DNA from: an uncultured Oscillospiraceae bacterium
Lineage (GTDB): Bacteria > Bacillota_A > Clostridia > Oscillospirales > Oscillospiraceae
NCBI GenBank assembly: GCA_900754605.1
Contig: CAAEDK010000143.1
Coordinates: 1 to 11,481, forward strand
Length of the DNA: 11,481 nucleotides
Direction: 5' to 3'
Made by a program: the position numbers and the translations under genes. Under the pieces are notes generated by a model that saw only the letters and a list, made by a program, of their open reading frames with translations, was not told the DNA's origin and did not search any database. Position 1 is the stretch's first letter. Every line of letters begins with the position of its first letter. Below are positions 5,712-11,481 of the stretch, piece by piece.

Positions 5712-6407
5712 TTAATGCTCACTTTTTTTGCGATGCAGGGAAAATTTGTTTTCTGTCCCGGACAACAGCCGTTTGATGTTGCTCCGGTGCATATAGACCA
5801 CCAGTCCACCAATCACCAGTCCCATCAAAGCGATCACCGGATCTCGATAAACAAACCAAGTGGCCACAGGGAAGGAGGCTCCGGCCCAAATAGAGCCCAG
5901 AGACACATACTTCGTGGCTACAGCCAGAACGAAGAATCCCCCCCATACTACCAAAGCAATCCGCCAGTCGATCATAATGGCGATGGCTCCGCCGGAAAGA
6001 ATGCCTTTGCCCCCCTTGAAGTGGAACATACAGGGAAACATGTGGCCCAGCAGGCACCACAGTCCTGCCCAGTATGTTGTGAGGACAGTGACGGTCACCT
6101 CAACCTCGTAGCTGCTCAGCATGAGGAGTTGTCCGGAAAGCCAAACACATACCCGGATAGCGATCACAGCCTTTAATACATCAGTCAGAATAACCACAAA
6201 GGTCAGAGGACCGCCGAAAGTACGAAAGAAATTTGTCAGTCCTGCATTACCGCTGCCATGCTTTCGCACATCATCCCGAAGAATATATTTCGAGACAATA
6301 ACAGCCCCGTTGAAGCAGCCGCAGAAATAGGAGATCAATGCGGTCGCTAAAGCTGCCAGCCATATACTGGAGTCAAAGGACGTCAGAACAAAAAAGGCGT
6401 CTTCCAT
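5712..6407 (-). CDS. plsY: acyl-phosphate:glycerol-3-phosphate acyltransferase PlsY
   Basis: Integral membrane enzyme that transfers an acyl group from acyl-phosphate to glycerol 3-phosphate, giving lysophosphatidic acid. All three cytoplasmic motifs are present: KHGSGNAGLTNFFR (49-62), the glycerol-phosphate-binding GHMFPCMFHFKGGKG (121-135) and HRSNIKRLLSGTEN (207-220). Hydrophobic segments fall at about 14-34, 66-90, 104-120, 139-163, 171-186 and 190-206. At 231 residues it is slightly longer than the common ~200, mainly at the N-terminus and in the loop around 90-105. The start follows the der stop by three bases, and its AGGAGG site lies inside the last codons of der, so the two are tightly linked. 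It works in series with GpsA and, in most bacteria, with PlsX, which is not in this window. Confidence 0.96.
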   Translation of the reverse strand: MEDAFFVLTSFDSSIWLAALATALISYFCGCFNGAVIVSKYILRDDVRKHGSGNAGLTNFFRTFGGPLTFVVILTDVLKAVIAIRVCVWLSGQLLMLSSYEVEVTVTVLTTYWAGLWCLLGHMFPCMFHFKGGKGILSGGAIAIMIDWRIALVVWGGFFVLAVATKYVSLGSIWAGASFPVATWFVYRDPVIALMGLVIGGLVVYMHRSNIKRLLSGTENKFSLHRKKSEH

Positions 6408-6410
6408 ATC

Positions 6411-7736
6411 TTAATCCTCCTTCTCGCCCTTCTGCCGGACGGTAAGGCGCACCGGGGTGCCCTCCAGACCGAAGGTGGAGCGGATCTGATTTTCCAGATA
6501 GCGCTGATAGGAGAAGTGGAACAGCCGTGCATCGTTGCAGAAGCAGACAAAGTGGGGGGGCTTGATCCCAACCTGGGTCATATAGTAGATCTTCAGACGG
6601 CGGCCCTTGTCCGTAGGGGGCTGCACCCGGGCGGTGGCGTCAGCCAGGACGTTGTTGAGCATCCCGGTAGTGATGCGCATAGCGGCCTGGTCGTTCACAT
6701 AGCGGATCAGCTCAAACAGACGGCCCACCCGCTGGCCCGTCAGGGCAGAGATGAACACGATGGGGGCATAGGTCATATAGGACAGGTCCCGCATCACATC
6801 CTGGCGCATCTTGTCCATGGTCTTGCCATCCTTCTCGATGGCGTCCCACTTGTTGACCACGATGATGCAGGCCTTGCCGGCCTCGTGGGCCAGACCGGCT
6901 ACCTTAGTGTCCTGCTCGGTAACCCCTTCCTGGGCATCGATGAGGATGAGGCACACGTCGCTGCGCTCGATGGCCATGGTGGAACGGAGGACGGAGAACT
7001 TCTCGATCCGGTCGTCCACCTTGGACTTCTTCCGCATCCCGGCGGTGTCGATGAAGCAGAACTTTCCCTGCTCGTTCTCATAGTAGCTGTCGATGGCGTC
7101 CCGGGTGGTCCCCGCCACGTTGGAGACGATGACCCGCTCCTCTCCCAAAATGCGGTTGATTAGAGAGGACTTGCCCACATTGGGCTTTCCGATGACCGCC
7201 ACCTTGATGACGTCGTCGTCCTCCTCCTCTTCCTCCTCGGGGGGGAAGTATGCAAAGCAGGCGTCCAGCAGGTCGCCGGTGCCGTGGCCATGGACGGCGG
7301 AGACCGCGATGGGATCCCCCAGGCCCAGGTTGTAGAACTCATAGATGTCCGGATTCTCCCGGCCGGTCTGGTCGGCCTTGTTCACCGCCAGCACCACCGG
7401 CTTGCCGGAGCGCAGGAGCATATTGGCTACCTCCTGGTCAGAGGCAGTCATTCCGGTCTTGATGTCACACACAAAGACGATCACGGTGGCGGTAGAGATG
7501 GCGATTTCCGCCTGCTCCCGCATAAAGGCCAGAATCTGATCATCGGTGCCCGGCTCGATGCCGCCGGTGTCCACGATGTCGAACACCCGGTTACGCCACT
7601 CGCAAGGGGCGTAAATGCGGTCCCGGGTAACCCCGGGGGTGTCCTCCACAATGGACAGCCGACGGCCGCACAGCTTATTGAAGAGCATGGACTTTCCCAC
7701 ATTGGGCCGGCCCACGATAGCAACTAATGGTTTCAT
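6411..7736 (-). CDS. der: ribosome-assembly GTPase Der (EngA)
   Basis: Essential double GTPase that acts in maturation of the 50S ribosomal subunit. Two G domains are complete. GD1 has the P-loop GRPNVGKS (9-16), DTPGVTRD (32-39), DTGG (56-59) and NKAD (119-122). GD2 has GKPNVGKS (183-190), AGTTRD (208-213), DTAG (230-233) and NKWD (295-298). A KH-like domain fills about 360-436 (LKIYYMTQVG, PPHFVCFCN and IRSTFGLEGTPVRL). An acidic linker (EEEEEEDDD, 167-175) separates the G domains. The length of 441 residues is normal. The start has AGGAGG seven bases ahead. It is the second gene of the DUF512-der-plsY-gpsA unit, 55 bp after the first, and this order is conserved in many Firmicutes. Confidence 0.97.
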   Translation of the reverse strand: MKPLVAIVGRPNVGKSMLFNKLCGRRLSIVEDTPGVTRDRIYAPCEWRNRVFDIVDTGGIEPGTDDQILAFMREQAEIAISTATVIVFVCDIKTGMTASDQEVANMLLRSGKPVVLAVNKADQTGRENPDIYEFYNLGLGDPIAVSAVHGHGTGDLLDACFAYFPPEEEEEEDDDVIKVAVIGKPNVGKSSLINRILGEERVIVSNVAGTTRDAIDSYYENEQGKFCFIDTAGMRKKSKVDDRIEKFSVLRSTMAIERSDVCLILIDAQEGVTEQDTKVAGLAHEAGKACIIVVNKWDAIEKDGKTMDKMRQDVMRDLSYMTYAPIVFISALTGQRVGRLFELIRYVNDQAAMRITTGMLNNVLADATARVQPPTDKGRRLKIYYMTQVGIKPPHFVCFCNDARLFHFSYQRYLENQIRSTFGLEGTPVRLTVRQKGEKED

Positions 7737-7791
7737 AGCGTTTCCTCCTGTATTTCAAAGAGGAGCAGAGGCGTCTAGCCGCCCGCTCCAG

Positions 7792-9165
7792 TTATCTGTA
7801 TTGAAAATATTCGGTCTCCTCCCGCAGCTGAACCTGTTCCGGAGGCGGAACCTCCAGACCGCACACCGCATCCAGCAGTTCAAATCCGTCCTGGGCAACT
7901 GGGATCACTGGCACCCCCAGCTCCCGCTCCACATCATCCAAAGAGACATCATCCAAAAATACCCGCTCCCCGGCCCGGAGCATATTGGCCGGGATCAGCA
8001 GCCGCTGTCCCAGATCCCGCCCCCGCAGTTGGGCGATCAGATCGCCGCCGGTCACCAGCCCAGCCACCGTGATAGTATGGCCGAAAAAGTCGTTGCGGAT
8101 GGGGTACACCGTCCCCTGAATGGCCTCGCACTTCTCCTGGGCCCGGGCCACCAGCTGCTCCAGAAAGGGGGCGGCAGACACTCCGGTGGCGATGGCAAAT
8201 GGGGTCGCATCCTCCATCTCCTCCGGCTCCATCAGATCCAGACCCCGGGCAAACTCCCGGGACAGCAGGGTGAGCATCCCCACCCCGTTATCCAGCTGGG
8301 TAAATTCCTCAAAATACTCCTCCGGTGGCAGCTCCCGTCCCGCCAGCAGGTAGAACTCGTCGGAGCACCAGACCAGCCGGGTCCCGGTACGCGCCCGGTG
8401 CGCCTCGGCGAAGTCCTCCACCTGGCTGATGAGGGCATCTGCCTCCTCCCGGGTGTACGGGCGCAGTGGGTACAGCCCCTCCCGGAACTTGGTCACGCCC
8501 ACCGGGACCACTGAGATGCTGTTCACCGATGGATACATCTCCGCCAGATCCCGAAGTGTCTTGTCCAGGGCAGGTCCATCATTGACGCCGGGGCAGGATA
8601 CAATCTGGCAGTTCATGGTGATGTGGTTCTGGGCAAAGCGCTCCATAATATCAATAGATTCCCCAGCCCGCCGGTTTTTCAGCATCCGGCACCGCAATTC
8701 CCTGTCTGTGGTGTGAACAGACACATTGATTGGGGAGATACGCAGGTCAATGATCCGCTGAACCTCTCTCTGGGAAAGGTTGGTCAGCGTAAGGTAATTT
8801 CCCATCAGGAAACTGAGCCGTGCATCGTCATCCTTGAAGTACAAACTCTTCCGCATTCCCTTTGGCATCTGGTCCACAAAGCAGAAAATACAGTTGTTTG
8901 CACAGGAACGGGCACGGTCCATGAGGTAGGTCTCAAACTCCAGGCCCAGGTCCTCGCCCTCCTCCTTGCGGATATGCACAGTGCGGCGGCTGCCGTCCGG
9001 CTCTTGGAGCCCCAGGGTCAGCCGCGGATCATAGGTGTAAAATTTATAGTCCAGCACATCCACCACCGGCTTACCATTGACCTCCAGCAGTGTCTCTCCT
9101 GGACGGATACCCGCCCGGCTGGCGGGACTGCGGGGATCTACGGTTCGGATCACAGTCCGGCTCAT
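7792..9165 (-). CDS. PDZ / radical-SAM-like DUF512 protein of unknown function
   Basis: A 457-residue protein with three parts. Residues 1-70 form a PDZ-like domain (SPASRAGIRPGETLLEVNGKPV). Next comes a radical-SAM-type core with the cluster motif CANNCIFC (Cys88, Cys92, Cys95; C-x3-C-x2-C), followed by FVDQMPKGMRKSLYFKDDD and a barrel-like region to about 230. A DUF512 domain follows (about 230-430) with CSDEFYLLAGRELP and the conserved FFGHTITVAGLVTGGDL. Members are often annotated as putative iron-sulfur oxidoreductases, and the gene usually sits just before der in Clostridia, as here. No membrane segment or signal peptide is seen. The substrate and reaction are unknown; a link to ribosome or translation quality is only suggested by linkage to der. 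The start has GGAG eight bases ahead. It is the first gene of its unit and has a predicted promoter about 65 bp upstream. Confidence 0.92.
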   Translation of the reverse strand: MSRTVIRTVDPRSPASRAGIRPGETLLEVNGKPVVDVLDYKFYTYDPRLTLGLQEPDGSRRTVHIRKEEGEDLGLEFETYLMDRARSCANNCIFCFVDQMPKGMRKSLYFKDDDARLSFLMGNYLTLTNLSQREVQRIIDLRISPINVSVHTTDRELRCRMLKNRRAGESIDIMERFAQNHITMNCQIVSCPGVNDGPALDKTLRDLAEMYPSVNSISVVPVGVTKFREGLYPLRPYTREEADALISQVEDFAEAHRARTGTRLVWCSDEFYLLAGRELPPEEYFEEFTQLDNGVGMLTLLSREFARGLDLMEPEEMEDATPFAIATGVSAAPFLEQLVARAQEKCEAIQGTVYPIRNDFFGHTITVAGLVTGGDLIAQLRGRDLGQRLLIPANMLRAGERVFLDDVSLDDVERELGVPVIPVAQDGFELLDAVCGLEVPPPEQVQLREETEYFQYR

Positions 9166-9229
9166 CCCTCTGACTCCTCTCTATAGAGGTGATGTACCCA
9201 CACCACCCCCATCTTACATGGTTTCTTTT

Positions 9230-9258
9230 ATTGTACAATAGCCTTTCCCGGATTTCAA
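9230..9258 (-). promoter_or_regulatory. sigma-A promoter for the DUF512-der-plsY-gpsA unit
   Basis: On the minus strand TTGAAA (9258-9253), 17 bp, then TACAAT (9235-9230) give five of six matches at each hexamer with ideal spacing. The leader would be about 58 nt. The -10 is part of the perfect 12-bp palindrome TATTGTACAATA (9229-9240), and the -35 overlaps an inverted repeat at 9248-9270. Confidence 0.72.
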
Positions 9259-9270
9259 CCCAAAATCCGG
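9248..9270. repeat. inverted repeat over the -35 of the DUF512 promoter
   Basis: CCGGATTT (9248-9255) and AAATCCGG (9263-9270) are perfect 8-bp arms around a 7-bp centre. The -35 TTGAAA covers the centre and the first bases of one arm, so the element could be an operator. On the plus strand it is followed by TTCCTTTTCC, a poor T-tract, and no plus-strand gene precedes it, so a terminator role is less likely. Confidence 0.5.
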
Positions 9271-9318
9271 TTCCTTTTCCCTCTCCTGCACCCTCTGGCG
9301 TCTATTCTCCAGTTTTAC

Positions 9319-9347
9319 TTGCAAATACGGTGGAAATGGCCTACAAT
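9319..9347 (+). promoter_or_regulatory. sigma-A-like promoter for the glycosyltransferase pair
   Basis: TTGCAA (9319-9324), a 17-bp spacer and TACAAT (9342-9347) match the sigma-A consensus at four and five of six positions. The predicted start of transcription is near 9354, giving a leader of about 60 nt before the ATG at 9414, which has AGGAGGT seven bases ahead. No stronger candidate was seen in the divergent region. Confidence 0.55.
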
Positions 9348-9413
9348 AGCAAGAGATCTTGATCGATGCGCCCCAACCTGTGCGCTGTTCACACTGTTTA
9401 GGAGGTCCCTTAT

Positions 9414-11018
9414 ATGCCCCTTGACCGCATCGCAGCCCGCCTGCGACAACGGATCCCGGCCACTTCGTTGGCCGCATTCCTGTCCTGCTTTTTGTCAGGC
9501 TATCTCATTCATCTTTTTGCCTTTACCAATTTGATCCCCAACTCAGACGGTCTCAGCCGAGTGTTCGATCCCCAACAGATGACGGTATCCGGCCGGTGGT
9601 TCCTCCACTATGCCTCCGCCCTCAACGGTTTTACTCAGATGCCAGCCCTCATCGGCTTTCTGTCCATGGTGTTTCTCTCCCTGGCGGCGGCCGCCGCTGT
9701 TCTGATCCTGGGGCTGCACAGCCGCACGTTGTCCGCCCTGGCCGGCGTACTTATGGCCGCCTTCCCCTGTCTGGGGTACACCTTCCTCTATATGTTCACC
9801 GCCTCCGCATATTGCCTGGCTATCCTGCTGGCGGTACTGTCCGTGCATCTGGCGCAGAAGGGCGGCTGGCCCCGAAGCCTTGCGGCCTGTCTCCTTCTGG
9901 CCTTGTCTATGGGGATCTATCAGGCCTATGCCGCAGTAGCCATCTCCCTGTCCGTACTGGCGGTGCTCCGGGAATGTCTGGACCATCGGGCTGACTGGAA
10001 GGGCACCCTGCATCTTGGTCTTCGGCTGATGGGTATGCTGGCTGCTGGGGCCGCCTTGTACTACGGCCTGCTCCAGCTGTTCCTCTCCGTTAAGGGGCTG
10101 GAGCTGCTCAGCTATCTGGGCATGAGCCAGGCCGGCGGCGGCTATCCCATTGCCCAACTGCCTCATCTAATTCTCTCCGCTTATAAGCAGGTCCTGGTAT
10201 TTTTCTTTCTGCCTGGCTCTTCCAGTCCCTTTACCACTCCGGTTCTGGTACTGCTGGACCTTCTGGCTCTGGCCCTGGGTGCTCTGTTCTGCTTCACCGC
10301 CCTTACACGCCGCTCCCTGTGGAAGCAGCCCTGGCGGCCTGTAGGCGGACTGGTCATGGTGGCTCTTCTCCCTCTAGCGGCGGGCTTCGCCCAGATCATC
10401 GCCCCCTTCTCCGATGCCACCCCCATTATGAAGTATGCCTATGTCTCCATCTACCTAGCGGTGGTGCTGGCCGCCGATTTGGGTCTGAGCCTCCTCCCCC
10501 GCCCCCGTGGAACCACCGCCGGCTCTTGGGCGGTGGCGGGCTGTCTGGTCTGCCTGTGCCTCTATGGGGTCAACATCAACAACCTGCTCTACACTGCCTC
10601 CGCCCAGGCCCACCGGGCCACCCTCAGCTACGCCACCCGCCTGCTCTCCCGCATCGAGAGCTGCCCCGGCTACACCGGTGAGGAAGAGGTCGTCATCATT
10701 GGCTCCTTCCCCACCGACAGGATCTATGCCTCTATCGAGAGCTATGCCCTGGTAGACCATTACAGTGTCCCCATGGACACCGTGGCCCCGCTAAACAAAC
10801 ACATCTATTACTATCTCAACGACTGGCTCAATGTCCCCCTGGAGGAGCCCGACGAGGAGACCATGAAATCCGTTTCCAAGTCCGCCGCCTTCCGCCGGAT
10901 GCCCCTCTACCCCGCCGACGGCAGTGTACAACGCATCGACGGTCGGATTGTAGTTAAGATCCAGAAGGAATACACCCCCAAGAGCGACTATGAGCTTGCA
11001 TACGAAAACAGGAGCTGA
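9414..11018 (+). CDS. GtrII-type polytopic glucosyltransferase-domain membrane protein
   Basis: A 534-residue membrane protein resembling the Glucos_trans_II (GtrII) family, which moves a sugar from a polyprenyl-phosphate carrier onto a surface polymer outside the membrane. About eleven to twelve hydrophobic segments are seen between 18 and 388. The first outer loop has NSDGLSRVF and SGRWFLHY (43-66), with Asp45 and the SGRW motif typical of the family. Residues about 390-534 are mainly soluble and probably extracytoplasmic (VVIIGSFPTDRIY, and a tyrosine-rich NKHIYYYLNDW). The start has an ideal AGGAGGT site. A GtrB-like glycosyltransferase starts four bases after the stop, matching the usual pairing in which the downstream enzyme charges the lipid carrier. 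The sugar and acceptor cannot be read from sequence; a teichoic-acid-like or other wall polymer is possible. Confidence is high for a membrane glycosyltransferase, moderate for exact family. Confidence 0.82.
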   Translation: MPLDRIAARLRQRIPATSLAAFLSCFLSGYLIHLFAFTNLIPNSDGLSRVFDPQQMTVSGRWFLHYASALNGFTQMPALIGFLSMVFLSLAAAAAVLILGLHSRTLSALAGVLMAAFPCLGYTFLYMFTASAYCLAILLAVLSVHLAQKGGWPRSLAACLLLALSMGIYQAYAAVAISLSVLAVLRECLDHRADWKGTLHLGLRLMGMLAAGAALYYGLLQLFLSVKGLELLSYLGMSQAGGGYPIAQLPHLILSAYKQVLVFFFLPGSSSPFTTPVLVLLDLLALALGALFCFTALTRRSLWKQPWRPVGGLVMVALLPLAAGFAQIIAPFSDATPIMKYAYVSIYLAVVLAADLGLSLLPRPRGTTAGSWAVAGCLVCLCLYGVNINNLLYTASAQAHRATLSYATRLLSRIESCPGYTGEEEVVIIGSFPTDRIYASIESYALVDHYSVPMDTVAPLNKHIYYYLNDWLNVPLEEPDEETMKSVSKSAAFRRMPLYPADGSVQRIDGRIVVKIQKEYTPKSDYELAYENRS

Positions 11019-11022
11019 TCCC

Positions 11023-11481
11023 ATGGAAGCTGTAACCCCCCGCACCGGACTGCTGTCCGTGGTATTACCCGCCTATAATGAGGAGGAGTCCGTTCCTCTG
11101 GCCGCCCGAACCATCGGCGGCCTGCTGATGGAGGCGGATATTCCCTATGAGCTGCTCTTCGTCAATGACGGCTCCCGAGACCACACCTGGCAGGCCATCC
11201 AGGAAGCCGCCGCACAGGATCCCCGGGTGCGGGGTATACGTTTCTCCCGAAACTTCGGCAAGGAGGCCGCTATCTTCGCCGGCCTGGCCCAGGCCCGTGG
11301 TGCGTGCTGTGTCGTTTTGGACTGTGACCTCCAGCATCCGCCAGAGAAGATTTTGGAGATGTACCACCTCTGGCAGGAGGGCTGGCAGGTGGTGGAGGGC
11401 GTTAAGGTCAGCCGTGGCCGTGAAAATCCCATCCACACCTTTGCCGCCCGGACCTTCTACCGCTTTCTCAGCGGAGCCACC
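11023..11481 (+). CDS. family 2 glycosyltransferase, GtrB/DPMS-like (partial, cut by window edge)
   Basis: The first 153 residues of a GT-A fold glycosyltransferase; the frame stays open to the last base. Motifs are LSVVLPAYNEEESV (11-24), the nucleotide-binding FVNDGSRDHTW (46-56), RFSRNFGKEAAIFAGLAQARG (73-93, typical of GtrB/dolichyl-phosphate-sugar synthases) and a DxD-type DCDLQHPPE (100-108, Asp100 and Asp102 for metal). These enzymes transfer a sugar from a nucleotide to undecaprenyl phosphate on the inner membrane face, giving the donor used by the GtrII-like protein upstream. The C-terminal membrane helices expected in this family would lie beyond the window. The GGAG site ahead of the ATG overlaps the end of the upstream gene, so the two are co-translated. 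Confidence 0.92.
   Translation, partial: MEAVTPRTGLLSVVLPAYNEEESVPLAARTIGGLLMEADIPYELLFVNDGSRDHTWQAIQEAAAQDPRVRGIRFSRNFGKEAAIFAGLAQARGACCVVLDCDLQHPPEKILEMYHLWQEGWQVVEGVKVSRGRENPIHTFAARTFYRFLSGAT

Noticed and set aside
7204..7245. Repeated GTC/CTC triplets resembling a microsatellite inside der
   Set aside because: They encode the acidic linker (EEEEEEDDD) between the two G domains, a normal feature of Der proteins in this group.
9214..9477. An 87-codon minus-strand frame in the divergent intergenic region
   Set aside because: It overlaps the start of the plus-strand glycosyltransferase and both promoters, and shows no family features.
9543..10166. A 207-codon minus-strand frame opposite the GtrII-like gene
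   Set aside because: Antisense to a clear membrane protein gene; its glutamine- and glycine-rich translation is the expected reverse of leucine/alanine codons.

Overview
The window looks like chromosomal DNA from a spore-forming, fairly GC-rich member of the Clostridia, probably of Oscillospiraceae (Flavonifractor/Lawsonibacter) type. This rests on strong AGGAGG ribosome binding sites, sigma-A-like promoters, a SleC-type spore cortex-lytic gene cluster and the Firmicutes order DUF512 - der - plsY - gpsA. The placement is an inference from gene content; no database search was possible.

Positions 58-9165 are almost all read leftward (minus strand) as three transcription units. Unit 1 (9165 to 4608) holds a PDZ/radical-SAM/DUF512 protein, the ribosome-assembly GTPase Der, the acyltransferase PlsY and the glycerol-3-phosphate dehydrogenase GpsA. 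GpsA makes glycerol-3-phosphate and PlsY acylates it, so the last two genes form the entry to phospholipid synthesis. A TTGAAA-N17-TACAAT promoter lies upstream and a strong 16-bp hairpin terminator ends the unit.

Unit 2 (4468 to 2320) is a small sporulation/germination operon. It encodes a free-standing SleC-type N-terminal (pre) domain, a SleC/SpoIID-type catalytic protein with two peptidoglycan-binding repeats, and a third protein with one clear and one degenerate peptidoglycan-binding repeat. It is preceded by a close match to a sigma-K promoter. SleC is normally a single pre-pro-protein; here its parts are separate genes, which is the most interesting observation in the window.

Unit 3 (2187 to 58) holds an aldo/keto reductase with a C-terminal two-cluster ferredoxin-like region and a 6-phosphofructokinase with mixed phosphoryl-donor signature residues. 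The promoter of this unit is embedded in the terminator of unit 2: the -35 hexamer sits at the hairpin apex and the -10 in the T-tract.

After a 248-bp divergent intergenic region, the plus strand (9414 onward) carries a GtrII-type polytopic glycosyltransferase followed four bases later by a GtrB/DPMS-like family 2 glycosyltransferase that runs off the right edge. Together they look like a lipid-linked sugar transfer pair that decorates a cell-surface polymer. No tRNA, rRNA, CRISPR array, insertion sequence or prophage was seen.
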